64,000 bases of DNA from Arachis hypogaea (GCF_003086295.3 NC_092045.1:94626693-94690692); one strand, 5' to 3'; positions 47,739 to 60,293 are shown, counted from the first letter of the stretch. The notes: generated by a model from the letters alone, not told the origin. Program-made: numbers and translations.

Positions 47739-49383
47739 TGATGAGCGGATAATTTATACGCTTTTTGGCATTGTTTTTAGGTAGTTTTTAGTAAGTTCAA
47801 GCTACTTTTAGGAATGTTTTCATTAGTTTTTATGTTAAATTCACATTTCTGGACTTTACTATGAATTTGTGTGTTTTTCTGTGATTTCAGGTAATTTCTG
47901 GCTGAAATTGAGGGACTTGAGCAAAACTCTGAAAAAGGCTGACAAAAGGACTGCTGATGCTGTTGGAATCTGACCTCCCTGCACTCGAAATAGATTTTCT
48001 GGAGTTACAGAACTCCAATTGGCGCGCTCTCAACGGCGTTGGAAAGTAGACATCCAGAGCTTTCCAGAAATATATAATAGTTTATACTTTATTCGGAAAT
48101 TGACGACGTAACTTGGCGTTGAACGCCAAGTACATGCTGCTGTCTGGAGTTAAACGCCAGAAACACGTCATGATCCGGAGTTGAACGCCCAAAACACGTT
48201 ATAACTTGGAGTTCAACTCCAAGAAAAGCCTCAGCTCGTGGATACATCAAACTCAGCCCAAGCATACACCAAGTGGGCCCCGGAAGTGGATTTATGCATC
48301 AATTACTTACTCATGTAAACCCTAGTAGCTAGTATAGTATAAATAGGATAAGTTACTATTGTATTAGACATCTCTTGACAGTTTAATCTTTTGACTTGGT
48401 AGTCTTTGATCATTCGGTCTCTTGATCATTCAGGGGGCTGGCCATTTAGCCATGCCTGAACCTTTCACTTATGTATTTTCAACAGTGGAGTTTCTACACA
48501 CCATAGATTAAGGGTGTGGAGCTCTGCTGTACCTCAAGTTTCAATACAATTCCTATTACTTTCTATTCAATTCTCTTTTATTCTTATTCCAAGATATACG
48601 TTGCACAACACTTTGATGAATGTGATGATCCGTGACACTCATCATCATTCTCACCTATGAACGCGCGTGACTGACAACAACTTCCGTTCTACTCTAGGCC
48701 GGGCGCATATCTCTTAGATTCCCCAACAGAATCTTCATGGTATAAGCTAGATAGATGGCGGCATTCATGAGGATCCGGAAATTCTAAACCTTGTCTATGG
48801 TATTCCGAGTAGGATTCTGGGATTGAATGACTGTGACGAGCTTCAAACTCCTGAAGGCTGGGCGTGATGACAAATGCAAAAGAATCAAGGGATTCTATTC
48901 CAACCTGATTGAGAACCGACAGATGATTAGCCGTGCTGTGACAGAGCATAGGACCATTTTCACTGAGAGGATGGGATGTAGCCATTGACAACGGTGATGC
49001 CCTACATACAGCTTGCCATGGAAAGGAGTAAGAAGGATTGGATGAATGTAATAAGAAAGTAGAGATTCAAGAGGAGCACAGCATCTCCATACGCCTATCT
49101 GAAATTTCCAATATTGATTTACATAAGTATTTTTATCCCTTTTTATTTTCTATTTATTATTAATTTTCGAACTCATCATAAACCAATTTAATCTGCCTAA
49201 CTGAGATTTACAAGGTGACCATAACTTGCTTCATACCAACAATCTCTGTGGGATCGACCCTTACTCACGTAAGGTATTACTTGGATGACCCAGTACACTT
49301 GCTGGTTAAGTTGAACGGAGTTGTGGAAAGAAAAAGCTTCTCTAACAGTGCCTGGAACTCTTGTATCACAATTTCGTCCACCA
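47739..49383 (+). mobile_element. FIDEL-type solo LTR
   Basis: Starts TGATGAGCGGATAATTTA and ends TCGTCCACCA, with the perfect 5-bp repeat GTTAT at 47734-47738 and 49384-49388. It is a 1645-bp relative of the LTR at 25243-26928 in opposite orientation. No internal element sequence is present, so it is a true solo LTR left by LTR-LTR recombination. It carries palindromes such as TTGGCGTTGAACGCCAA at 48113-48225. Confidence 0.93.
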
Positions 49384-49795
49384 GTTATTTATTTTGTTAA
49401 GCTTGAATATATATATCGGTGTGAAGTTCTAGGATTGCCTTTGGCATCCCGGAACCTTACATCATATATATTGGGCACTGTTACCATACTGAAAACCTCC
49501 AGTTCTCATATCATATATGTTGTTACCTTTTAGATGCAGGTCGCAACTCACCACAGTGAGTTTGCGGACATGGTGATAGAGTGGAGAATGATCTTTCTTA
49601 TGTTTTGTTCTACATTGCTTTTGCTGTAGTATTCTCTCACCTTTTGTATATTTAACTTTGTTGCCTTAGAGGCTTTAATTCTAAAAATTTTGAGAGATAG
49701 GTTGTTGCTGTTTAAACTTTAAAACTCTATTGTATTCAGTTTACAAGCCTACTTAAACTCTGCAGGCTGTGACTAGTCCTATTTTTTATATCGTA

Positions 49796-49796
<1 letters not shown>

Positions 49797-49845
<49 letters not shown>
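49797..49845. repeat. (AT)n microsatellite
   Basis: About 24 AT units in X4, with a second, shorter run at 50033-50054. Confidence 0.95.
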
Positions 49846-49848
<3 letters not shown>

Positions 49849-50152
49849 TTTACTTTAATTATTACTTTGTGTATCCTGAAGCTATCTACAAGGTTTTATA
49901 TATATTATGTCTTGTTCTGTTTGTGCCTACGCGTTTAGTGTCATGTGTAAACGTTTCGCATATTGTAATTTCGCTTTATGCGACTTTGAACTTTATTCCT
50001 TTATCGGGCTTCTAGTTATACAAATTCTTAGCTATATATATATATATATATATAAGCTTTAGAATTGTCGTGGTACTTTGTTATCCCTTGCTTTACGGCT
50101 AGAGGTAAGGTAATGGGATGTTACACAACATAGTGTGAATATTATACTTATA

Positions 50153-50166
50153 TTTGGTATTAGAGC
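50153..50166 (+). promoter_or_regulatory. Primer binding site of the copia element
   Basis: TTGGTATTAGAGC follows the LTR end and matches the initiator tRNA-Met type PBS (TGGTATCAGAGC). Confidence 0.87.
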
Positions 50167-50246
50167 TGGTTAATCCAGCACTTGGTGTTTGAGAGTTTGT
50201 AAGGTATGAGAGAGTTATCACATAGTTGTTTATTCATAGAGTCAGT

Positions 50247-51250
50247 ATGACAAACACTTTCAATATTGTGAAGTCTGGTTCCAAATTAGATGGGAAGCTC
50301 GATCATAGTTATTGAAAGATTTTGATGTCTACTCATTTGAAGGCTCAGAATTTATGAAATTTCACTGAACTGAGTTTACAAAAAGGAGTAGATGTTGCCC
50401 AATAGAGAAGAGATCAATTGGCGCTATCTCAAATTCATCAAGGAGTAGATTATATGGTGTTTGGAAAAATAGCAAATGCCAAAAATGGAAAAGAAGCATG
50501 AAACACATTAAAACTGTCATACAAAGGCGTAGATAAAGTTTAGAAAGCAAAGCTACAATTTTTTAGAAAAGAATATGAAAGGTACGAGATGTTTAGCTCA
50601 GAAATGATTGAACAATATTTTACTCATGTTACAGATCTTGTTAATAAGATGAGAGTCTATAGAGAAGATATCTCTGATAGCAAAGTGGTGGTAAAAATTC
50701 TTTGCACCATGCTAATGAAGTATGACCATGTGGTAACGACAATACTAGAGTCCCACGATATAGATACCAGGATAATTGCAGAGTTGCAAGAAACCATGAA
50801 AAATCATATCAGTAGAATACTGGAGAAGTCAGAAAAATCAACCGAGGAAGCCTTGAAAAGTTAAGTGAATTTAAACAATGTTGCATAATCAAGCCGTACA
50901 CAAAAAGGACGAGGTCACAGTTTCAATTTTCAAAAATAGAGGTAGAGAAAGTTTCAGAGGTAGAGGTCATGACAATTATAACTAAGGAATTTATAATAAT
51001 TTTACACCACCTAATCAAGGAAGAGGTGGAACGAATTTTAGGTCTGTCAACCAAAGAACAGGTCGAGACAATTTTTACCAAGAAAGAACCAATTTCAACT
51101 GCTTTCATTGTGAAAAGTATGGATATAAAGCAGCAGATTGCATATCCAAAATGATGAATAACAATCAAGCACATGTTGCGAAAAATCAAAATCAAAATAC
51201 TGATAATAATCTGGGCATTCAAACTTTATTTTTTACAAGTAATTTATGTG
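50247..51250 (+). pseudogene. Copia gag
   Basis: The ATG at 50247 starts MTNTFNIVKSGSKLDGKLDH. An in-frame TGA then stands where the conserved Trp (TGG) of the NW/YW motif is expected, a G-to-A change. Further pieces are EMIEQYFTHVTDLVNKMRVY (50600 onward) and a CCHC zinc knuckle, CFHCEKYGYKAADC, at about 51100-51141. The zinc knuckle packages RNA. Several frames and stops occur, so no full gag can be made. Confidence 0.85.
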
Positions 51251-54200
51251 TTGAAGATGAAAATATATGATACTTGGATAATGCCTATAGTAATCATATG
51301 TCTTGTAGAAAGGAGCTATTTTCTTCATTAGATGATTCAGTTAAACTACTATTGAAGTTTGGTAATAATACAAAGATTCCTATCAAAGAAAAAGGGTATA
51401 TACCAATTAGATTGAAAGATGGTTCTCTGAGTTATATTTTTTGATATTTTCTATGCTCCTGAATTTGATTATAATTTACTGAGTATGGGACAATTATCTA
51501 AGAAGAGATATAAGATGATAACTTATCGTGGATATTGTAATGTGTTGGACAACAATGGAAGGTTCATTGATAAAGTAAAGATGACTTCAAACAGAATGTT
51601 TTCATTAAAAATTCAACATGTTAATCCCTCTTGCATAAGTTCTGTGATACTTGATGATAACTAGTTGTGGCATATACAATTTAGCCATTTTCATTTTTCT
51701 GACCTAAACTACTTGTCAAGAAAAGGGCTTGTTTCTGGTCTACCACGGGTTCATATTCTCAATTGTATTTGTGAGATTTGTCAACTGAAAAATAAACACA
51801 GAGATCTATTCCCTACAGGAAAGTCATGGAAAGCTAAAAGATTACTTGAAATTGTGTAGAAATTCTAAGCAACGGTGGTAGCAAATACATTATCACTTTT
51901 ATTGATGATTTTCGTAGATATACATGGGTATACTTTCTAAAGCAGAAATTAAAAGCATGTGATGTCTTTAAGACATTCAAGGCATTTGTCGAAAAACAAA
52001 GTAGCTATAAAATCAAAATTCTCACAACAGACAGAGGAACAGAATATCTTGAATGTTCAAAATACTTTAAGCAACACGAAATTCAATACCAGCTAACAAC
52101 TAGATATACTTCTCAACAAAATGGAGTTGTTAAAAAAAAAAGAATAGAACCATCATGAACATGGTTAGATGCATGCTCAAGTCAAGACAAATGTCTAGAG
52201 AGTTTTGGACAGAAGCAGTCGCAACAACAGTTCATATTTTAAACAGGTGTCCAACAAAAGTTGTGATCGTGATAAAACTCCAGAGGAAGCTTGGAGTGGA
52301 AAGCGACATTCCATTCATCATTTCAGAGTCTTTGGGTGTATCACTTATGCCCACATACCAGATCAATTAAAGAAGAAGTTAGATAACAAAGGCGAGAAGT
52401 GTATCTTTATGGGCTATAACACATACTCAAAAGTATACAAGTTGTATAATCCAAAATCAAAGAAGGTAATCGTCAGTAGAGACGGGACGTTTGATGAGAA
52501 AGCCATCTGGGACTGGTACATAAACACAGAAAAGCAGCCTATTGTAATTTGAAATACGTGTGATGATGAAGAAAAAGGACAACTGGACACAACCAAACAA
52601 GCAGAATTATCTAGAAGACCTCAAAGAGAGCGGAGACTACCTGCTAGATTAGCAGACTATGAAGTTGGTAATGACAACGATCCGTCCAATGAAGAAATCA
52701 TAAATTTTGTTCTATTTTCAGATTGTGAGCCGTTGAACTTTGAAGAAGTCTCTAGAGACAACAATTGGAAGAAAGCAATGGTCATTGAGATTCATGCCAT
52801 TGAGAAGAATGACACATGGGAGCTGACAGATTTACCAGCAGATAAGAAACCAATTGGAGTAAAGTACGTTTACAAAAGTAAGTACAAATTCAATAGTGAA
52901 GTTGATCGTTTCAAAGCAAGATTAGTTACTAAAGGATACAAACAAAAGTCAAGTATCAATTACTTTGAACTATTTGCTCCTGCTACTAGATTAGACACTA
53001 TTCTTATGATTATTTCACATTCATATCAAAATAAGTGAAGGATACATCAAATGGATATTAAGTCGGTATTTCTAAATGGTACTTTAGAAGAAGAAGTGTA
53101 TGTTGAGCAACCTACAGAATATGAAGTTTCTCGAGAAGAAAATAAAGTTTACAGGTTGAAGAAAGCTTTGTACGGGTTAAAACAAGCCCCAAGAGCGTGG
53201 TATAAGAAGATTGATTCTAATTTCATTCAAAATGGTTTCAAAAGATGTTCATTTGAGCATACGCTTTATATCAAGTTCGTTGAACCTAGAGATATCTTGA
53301 TCATATGTCTTTATGTTGACAATTTAATCTTTACTGGCAACAATTTGAAGATAATTGCAAAATTTAGGAAGGCTATGATAAAGCACTTTGAAGTGACGGA
53401 TATGAACTTGATATCTTACTTTCTTGGCATTGAAGTAGCTTAAAAAGATGATGAAATTTTTATTTCTTAAAAGAAATATACAAATGATATTTTGAAAAAT
53501 TTTTAAATCAAGCACTCAAAACTAGTTTCTACTCTGGTCGAAGAGAAGTTCAAGTTGTTGAGAGAAGATAAAGGAAGAGCAGTAAATCCTACATATTATA
53601 AAAGTTTGATTGGAAGTCTGAGATACTTAACTGCAACCAGACTACATATTGTGTTTGGAGTTAGTTTGCTTAGCAGATTTATGGAGGAGTCTTGTACCAA
53701 CCATTTGCAAGTGGCAAAACGGATTCTTCGATATATCAAAGGTACTTTAAGTGATGGTATGTTTTATGAAAATACTAATAAATTAAATCTTGTCGATTAC
53801 ACTGATGGTGATAGGGCCGGAGATATAGAAACAAGAAAAAAGTACTTCAGAATTTGTATTTCATCTTGGTTCTAGTGCAATTTCATGGTTATCAAAGAAA
53901 CAACTAGTAGTGTAGCACTATCTACAACAGAAGCAGAATATATAGCAACAACAAGTTGTGCAATGCAAGTAGTTTGGCTAAGAAGAATTCTTGAGGAATT
54001 GAATGAGAAACAAAGTACTCCAACAACGATATTGTGTGAAACAAGTCAGCTATTGCACTTTACAAAAATCTAGTATTCCATGGATGATTGAAGCATAGTG
54101 ACATTAGGGTTGATAAAATCAGAAAGTTGGTAAATAAGAAAGAAGTTGTGATCGAGTACTGTCCAACTGAAGAACAAGTAGCAGATATATTTACAAAGCT

Positions 54201-54260
54201 GTTGAAGATCGAGTTATTTTACAAGTTGAAAAAGATGCTTGAAATGACTTATTTTGCAAG
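51251..54260 (+). pseudogene. Copia pol (protease, integrase, RT, RNase H)
   Basis: Protease: YLDNAYSNHMSC near 51271 stands where YLDTGASNHMTG is expected, so the active-site Asp-(T/S)-Gly is lost. Integrase: the GAG-pre region LWHIQFSHFHFSDLNYLSRK (51665) and the core to about 52550 with TTDRGTEYL and FWTEAVATTVHILNRCP. RT: KKAMVIEIHAIEKNDTWELT (52770), MDIKSVFLNGTLEEEVYVEQ and LKKALYGLKQAPRAWYKKID. The catalytic box reads YVDN instead of YVDD at 53312-53323. RNase H: SLIGSLRYLTATR, then STTEAEYIATTSCAMQVVWL. Domain order INT before RT makes it Ty1-copia. Stops and lost catalytic residues show it is inactive. Confidence 0.92.
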
Positions 54261-54279
54261 CTTGATTTAAGGGAGGCAA

Positions 54280-55158
54280 TGTTAGTAAAAACTAAATCAA
54301 CTTGCACCCTACTAGAACTATCATGAAATTAGAAGCTACAAGAATTAAAGGTGATGATACTAGAAACTACAAGAATTACAAGTCAAACTATATCTCCTAG
54401 TCAAAATTGGAGGCTACAAATTAAGTTGGAAGAATCATGAAGCATCTATATATATAACAAGTTGCACTCATCACCTCCATACTAGAAGAATCATGAATTG
54501 CATTGGAAGCTTCAAGTTGATGACTAAACTTAAAGAATTTTTAAGATGTTTATAATAGTTGTGCTAGAAATTACAAGATGTCAACTAATAAAGATGTAAA
54601 AATTACTTATTTGAATAGTTAAAGTTAAAAGCAAAGTTGGATAAGTATGTATATTAGAAAACTAATAGAGTCAATAATTATTAGTATGAAGCATTGCTTA
54701 TATGAAAGCACATATACCTTATGTATTTTGTGTATTTTAAAACAATAAAAAATGTATTATGAGAATTGAGAGATGCTCCTCGTTTTTTTTAGTGGGTACC
54801 CCACTCGACCCCTGACAATTATCTCGAAAAGACAACAAGGTTCCAAAAAAAAAAACACCCAACCCGGCCCCTGATCCTCTTTTTGGGATTGATTAGCCCC
54901 TGTGCCAAAAAGAAAACAACATTGACTTTTTTTGTACAGGGGCTAATCAGTCCCATAAAAGTAAATCTCAGAGAACGGATTGAATTTTTTTTTGTCAAGA
55001 ACTTTGTTGTTTTTTGAAGTAATTGTCAAAGACTGTTTTAGATTTTTCTTTCTTTTTCTTATTCTATGAGTATTAGTGTGTTTGAGAAAAAATATAATAG
55101 CATTATTTACATAAGTGAATGATTTTAGGACTAATATAATATAAATATTATGCTTACA
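54280..55158 (+). repeat. Copia 3' LTR, interrupted
   Basis: Aligns with 46543-47140 plus 50131-50152. The stretch 54791-55045 has no counterpart and is a later insertion. The LTR proper is therefore about 620 bp. Confidence 0.88.
54791..55045. mobile_element. Small inverted-repeat element in the copia 3' LTR
   Basis: About 255 bp absent from the sister LTR. The ends are inverted relatives (CTGACAATTATCTCGAAAAG on the left, TTGACAATTACTTCAAAAAA on the other strand). An inner pair also exists (ATTAGCCCCTGT and ACAGGGGCTAAT). It sits in a T run, so the TSD is not readable. MITE-like; the superfamily is undetermined. Confidence 0.72.
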
Positions 55159-55163
55159 CTTCC

Positions 55164-56269
55164 ACATATTATATATTTAATATTAAAATATACAATACGT
55201 CTTTTGTGTATTATATATTTAAATTTTAAAAATACAATACGTTTTTTACGAATTATTTTATTTTTAAAATTTAAAAAAATAACATAAAATTGAATAATTA
55301 ATTGTTACACTAAAATTTGGTCAATTTCTAAAAAATTATACTCTAAAAGATAATAGAATTTCTTAAAATTAATTATATAAAAATATATTTATAGCAAATT
55401 ATTTAGCCATTCTTAATTATTATATTATATGAAATCATCTTTATGTGAATAGTAATTTTTTCATAAATCAAATCCAAAATTTTTGGTAAATGATTTAATG
55501 CAATTTTTCACCTTCATCAATCAAATGGGCAGTAATATGTTAACATAATATACATTAAATTACCAATTAATCAATAAGATTCGTCCTCTTAAAGTAGACA
55601 CAGAATATTTCAAGAGATCCAATTTTAACTCTTTCCGTGATATACCAAGACAAATCATTTAATAATAGAGTTTAATTTTAATACTATAAAGCGTTTTTAT
55701 AAAATCGTATAATGACATCCAATTTTTTAAATAATTATTAACGTAATCAATATAAAAATTAATTATTTTTATTGATATAAAATTATATAACTAAATATAA
55801 ATATAAACTTATTTTATAATAACTATACATCAAAATTAAATTTTTAATAATATTTTAAAAACAATCAAAGTTTTAAGTTCTTTCAATATGTCAAAACTCA
55901 AAACCTGTCATGTCTTTTTGTTTTATGCCTAAAGCATGAAACTGATGGCTCAAGACCCCTCACTAAGTAGAACGTGTCCACTTGCCAAGTGGCCTTCACA
56001 GATTTGCTGATATTTGCATACAATAATAATAGGCAAATTCATTTCTTTAATGTTAAAAACTTTTATAAACAAAATAATAGTTGAGATTTTAACTTTTAAA
56101 GAAAAAATTAAGAAAAATTGTTGTCCATTATTGTTTGCATTCGGTGGGCTTTGAAGCACAAGGAATTCAGATACCAGCTGCTCCAATAGTAAGGAGACAA
56201 CCCATTCCCATAACCTGTAACCTCCCGCTCTTTCTTCTCACTAGCTCATAGCCACACCCATCACTCTCC
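55164..56269. other. Upstream region of the kinase gene
   Basis: AT-rich DNA with no coding frame. It holds the presumed distal promoter of the kinase gene downstream. I see no defined operator or repeat. Confidence 0.5.
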
Positions 56270-56277
56270 TATATCTA
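56270..56277 (+). promoter_or_regulatory. Possible TATA element of the CIPK gene
   Basis: TATATCTA lies 237 bp before the start codon, after a pyrimidine-rich stretch and followed by C-rich DNA suited to a 5' leader. It is the best TATA-like match in the proximal region. Functional use is inference. Confidence 0.4.
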
Positions 56278-56506
56278 CACCCCCCAAACCCAAACAATTC
56301 TTTTTTAACACCTTTCTCATCTAAGGAAACAAAACAACACACTCCCTTCCCTCCGCCAGTCTTCCCTAAACCCAATCCAATTACCCTTTCCCCCTAAAAA
56401 CAAAGACACCATGTCCATACACAGCATACACTAGTACTACCATCTCGGAAGTTGTAACTAACTCCAACAAAAAGGTTAGTTAGTTGGTGTGTTAACCGCT
56501 AATTGA

Positions 56507-57859
56507 ATGGAGGAGTGCCAGTGCCACACGGTGTTTGGCAAGTATGAAATGGGGAGGCTTCTCGGGAAAGGCACGTTTGCCAAGGTGTACTACGGGAAGC
56601 AAATAGCCACGGGTGAAAGTGTGGCGATTAAGGTGATCAACAAGGAGCAGGTGAAGAGAGAAGGCATGATGGAACAGATCAAGCGCGAGATTTCGGTGAT
56701 GGGCCTCGTCAAGCACCCGAATATCGTGGAGTTGAAGGAGGTCATGGCCACCAAGACCAAGATCTTCTTCGTCATGGAGTACGTTCGCGGCGGTGAACTC
56801 TTCGCTAAGATCTCCAAAGGAAAGCTCAAAGAAGATGTCGCCAGAAAGTACTTCCAGCAATTGATCAGCGCCATTGATTTCTGCCACAGCAGAGGCGTTT
56901 CTCACCGCGACCTCAAGCCGGAGAATCTCCTCCTCGACGACGACGAGAATCTTAAGATATCCGATTTCGGACTTTCCGCCTTGCCGGAGCAGTTGCGCTA
57001 TGACGGCCTTCTCCACACGCAATGCGGAACTCCTGCTTACGTGGCACCGGAGGTGCTCCGTAAGAGAGGCTACGACGGATCCAAGGCTGACACGTGGTCC
57101 TGCGGCGTCATCCTCTACGTGCTGCTCGCAGGGTTCCTTCCCTTCCGCGATGAGAATCTCATGACCATGTACAATAAGGTTCTCAGAGCGGAGTTTCAGT
57201 TTCCTCCGTGGTTTTCACCGGAAGCGCGAAGGCTAATTTCGAAGATCATGGTGGCGGATCCGGAGAGGAGAACCACCATTCCAGCGATCATGCGATCGCC
57301 ATGGTTCCGGAAAGGTTTTCCGGTACCTTCCGCGTTGGAATTGGAAGAAAAGGAGAAGGTTGAGGAAATTTTGGAAGATTCGAGAACGAATGACAAGGTT
57401 TCGTCGCCGAAATTCTTCAACGCGTTCGAGTTTATCTCGTCGATGTCGTCCGGATTTGATTTGTCTGGACTGTTTGAGAGCAAGAGGAGGAGCGGATCGA
57501 TGTTCACTTCGCGGTGTTCGGCGCCGGCGATCGTGGCGAAGATCCTTGCAGCGGCGAAGGGGATGAGGTTCAGGGTGGCGGAGGTGAAGAACTTCAGGAT
57601 AAAGCTGCAGGGGCCATCGGAGGGGAGGAAGGGGAGGCTGGCAGTGACGGCGGAGGTGTTCGAGGTGGCGCCGGAGGTTGCCATCGTGGAGCTCTCGAAA
57701 TCCGCCGGCGACACCTTGGAGTACGTTAAATTCTGCGAGGAGGACGTTAGGCCCGCATTGAAGGACATTGTTTGGACTTGGCAAGGTGACGCCACGTGTA
57801 ACGGTAACCTCACCGCTGGTCACGGTGGGGAATGTCAACAGCAAGAGGTCGTTGCGTAA
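56507..57859 (+). CDS. CIPK: CBL-interacting protein kinase (CIPK/SnRK3), intronless
   Basis: A 450-residue Ser/Thr kinase of the SnRK3 group, which is recruited and switched on by calcium-loaded CBL sensors and acts in ion and stress signalling. The kinase domain covers about residues 13-267: glycine loop GKGTFAKV (20-27), ATP-binding Lys42, Glu61, HRDLKPEN with catalytic Asp135, DFG 153-155, APE 180-182. The activation loop carries Thr171 and Thr175 as possible phosphosites. The CBL-binding NAF motif is at 303-323 ([20 protein letters not shown]), followed by the PPI region (about 335-370) that binds PP2C phosphatases. An in-frame TGA at 56504-56506 directly precedes the ATG and fixes the start. 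There is no intron, as in the intron-poor CIPK clade. The [17 protein letters not shown] style resembles CIPK5/CIPK25; the exact member is uncertain. All catalytic residues are intact, so it is probably functional. Confidence 0.97.
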   Translation: MEECQCHTVFGKYEMGRLLGKGTFAKVYYGKQIATGESVAIKVINKEQVKREGMMEQIKREISVMGLVKHPNIVELKEVMATKTKIFFVMEYVRGGELFAKISKGKLKEDVARKYFQQLISAIDFCHSRGVSHRDLKPENLLLDDDENLKISDFGLSALPEQLRYDGLLHTQCGTPAYVAPEVLRKRGYDGSKADTWSCGVILYVLLAGFLPFRDENLMTMYNKVLRAEFQFPPWFSPEARRLISKIMVADPERRTTIPAIMRSPWFRKGFPVPSALELEEKEKVEEILEDSRTNDKVSSPKFFNAFEFISSMSSGFDLSGLFESKRRSGSMFTSRCSAPAIVAKILAAAKGMRFRVAEVKNFRIKLQGPSEGRKGRLAVTAEVFEVAPEVAIVELSKSAGDTLEYVKFCEEDVRPALKDIVWTWQGDATCNGNLTAGHGGECQQQEVVA

Positions 57860-58974
57860 TTAATACATAATTAGTTAGGATAATAACCGATATACCATAA
57901 GATAGAGTTTCTTTCGAGTTTTGGCCATTTTCCTTCACCTTTTTTATTTGTTTTTTCACTTTCGTCTTAGTGCCCTCCTGCCTGCCTGCCTGATTTTTTT
58001 TGGAAAGATTGGGCAGTTTGCTTCCTATCACGTGAGGATGTACATAAATTGTAAGTAATATTGTGCAAAGTTAAATACGGAATAGTTGTTGATTTCGTCT
58101 GCACCACTATAGTGTTGTGAAGATGGGAGTGAAACAATTTGTTAAACCATCTTTATATTTGAATGTGTGACTAGTGAGGTAGTGTTCCCTACAAAGAAGA
58201 GTCTAATTATCGGGTTGCTATGGAATGGATTTTATTGGGGGGTTACTTTCGTAGATAATTGGTTTTCTTAACAACTTCTTTGATAAATTCTTATTACTTT
58301 TTATTTAAAATCATTTAACATTATTAATTTGTGTATTTGTTGAATGATCCATGGCGTTGCTGAAACCCCAAGTTAAATTAATTAGCTTTTTTGCATTATG
58401 ATTTATCTATTTCTGATGATCAAAATGAATGGAAGAAAGCCACGTAACACTTAAATCCAGTTTTATTTAAGTTATTATATTGTTATTCTTGTTGTACAGG
58501 GTGTTTTGTGCAGTTAGTTTTGAATAGAATAGAATGCCAAAATTTAAAAGTAATAATATTATTTGTTTAGAGTAGGGTGTTTTTTTTTTTTTTTGTGACC
58601 GTTTAGAGTAGGGTTAGGGGAATGCAGGTTAGGCCCCGAAGCATCAAATTCAAAGGAACCTGAAATAATAGTGTTAACTAATTAAGACGTAACTAATTAA
58701 CCAAAAGTGGCCCACAAACCAGAAAAACCGGCGGAAGGGTCGAGACAGATAGCAAGAAATGGTGACATTACTTACATTAAGGTGTGGTTTTTGTTTTTTT
58801 GCGACACATTAGAGTGTGTTTGTCACTATGGTTTGTGTTTTTATTTTGTTAGTAACTTGTCTTGTAATAAAGAAAATAAGAACACAACCAATGGAAAAAT
58901 AAGAAACACTTAAAATAATAATAATAATAATAATAATAATTTTTCCTTAAACTAAAAGATAATATTTATTTTGA
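57860..58974. other. CIPK 3' region and spacer
   Basis: The first 200 bp are the likely 3' UTR. A T run at 58579-58596 and a short duplicated phrase GTTTAGAGTAGGGT flank each other near 58565-58615. (AAT)n at 58914-58940. No further gene. Confidence 0.55.
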
Positions 58975-59340
58975 AGTATTGAGATAGAGATTGGGAGATT
59001 GAAACTCAATATCATATTTGTTGGTTTAGAAATTGGTACTAAAATTTTAGTATTTTAGTACTTTCAAAAAATAAGGACACATGAGACTAAAATTTTTAAA
59101 AATGAAGACTGAAACTTTAATAATATTTTATACGTAAAATACCTTTATTTCAATTTATTAATTCCAATTTTATCTTTTGTATAAATTAAATTAGAATAAA
59201 ATTATTTTAATTTTTGTTTCTCACTTTGTACCAAATAAAATATTGAAATTTATTTTAATCTTTATTTCTTAGTCTCTGTCTCTCAATCTTAATCTTTCTG
59301 TCTATATCTCTCCACCAAACGCTATCAAATAAATTCTTAA
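58975..59340. repeat. MITE-like repeat
   Basis: The ends carry loosely inverted phrases (TGAGATAGAGATTGGGAGAT on the left; on the other strand GGTGGAGAGATATAGACAG at the right) and share an internal TTGGTAC(T/A) landmark on opposite strands. I associate this style with abundant legume MITEs. The TSD is not clear. Confidence 0.5.
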
Positions 59341-60293
59341 GGGCACATTCACCTCGTTAGCTGGCTGTAGGTACCAGCAAGCATGTCGTTGCCGTCAACT
59401 CCTTCCTAAATTTAAGCATCTTCAATGAATATTCAAATTTGCATTTTCTCTATTTGACCCTTTCTTTCCAAGGTTTTCTGTTCTATTCAAATCAGCTGGT
59501 GAGAGAGCGCCAACCAACCCATTAATTATCAGTAATCTACTATCATTATTAATTTATTAATTATAGTTTATGAATAATCTGCGAATTGAATATGAATTGT
59601 GTGGGCCGTGGGGGGACGAGAAATTAGTAAAAAAGAGATTAGGGTGAATAATTAGATTTAGCCTAAAGTCTGATACAAAACTAATTGCAATAAGACCCCA
59701 CAAGACTAATTAACATAATCCCCTTCTTACACTTGGAACCATAACGTTAGAAAAAAATTTCCAGTATACCACACGTAACAAACTCTTATTTCCCACTCTC
59801 TCTCTATTATTGCTCTTTTCGGTTCTTCATTTCCATTCAATAATCAAGATATACACAAACTCCCTTCACTACAATAAGATGCAATCATTGAATTAAAATT
59901 TCTTGGTTAAACAGATTTTATCATCTGATCTGATATTTTAACACAGATAAAAGAAGATAGTAAAACCTAAGAAATAAAGAGTAGTAAATATATTTTGAAT
60001 GAGATGACTTAGACGAGTATGACTTAATTATATTACAAGAGAGTTTGATGATATATGTGAAAAATTACTCTGATTAATTAAGACGATTCCGTGTTTCTCT
60101 TTTTCAACTAGCAATTGCTTTTGGAACTACATGCTAAATGCTAATATACTAGTTAGGCATGATATACCATTATTATTACTTCTTTTCTTCTTTCTCACGT
60201 ATACTGATTTTGATTTTGATTTTGTTTTTGTTTTGTCTGTTAACTGTATGTCTCATAGAGTCAAGATTCCCTGAGTGGATCTTCGTTTTGAGT
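59341..60293. other. AT-rich spacer, no gene recognised
   Basis: No coding frame with family resemblance. The small open frame at 60159-60347 is low-complexity and ends inside the adjacent hAT element. Confidence 0.5.

Larger units (their letters stand above)
47141..50125. mobile_element. Family X repeat, copy X4, in the copia 5' LTR
   Basis: Begins TGTAAGAACCGG and ends GATGTTACA. The flanks CAATA (47136-47140) and CAACA (50126-50130) are a TSD with one mismatch. Same orientation as X3. Shared phrases with X3 include GTCGGGTTGGC near 47420 and GTTCTAGGATTGCCTTTGGC near 49424. It was split by a FIDEL-type solo LTR at 47739-49383. No coding sequence. Confidence 0.85.
46543..55158 (+). mobile_element. 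Decayed Ty1-copia LTR retrotransposon
   Basis: LTRs start TGTTAGTAAAAACTAAA (46543 and 54280) and end CTTATA/CTTACA (50152 and 55158). The flanks CTCCC (46538-46542) and CTTCC (55159-55163) are a TSD with one mismatch. Inside are a PBS, gag-pol with domain order gag, protease, integrase, RT, RNase H (copia order), and a polypurine tract AAGGGAGGCA at 54269-54278. The 5' LTR was split by X4 (47141-50125) and the 3' LTR by a small inverted-repeat element (54791-55045). Many stops make it inactive. Confidence 0.92.

Noticed and set aside
56492..57844. Long open frames antisense or out of frame within the kinase gene
   Set aside because: They are shadows of the GC-rich CIPK coding sequence and show no domain.
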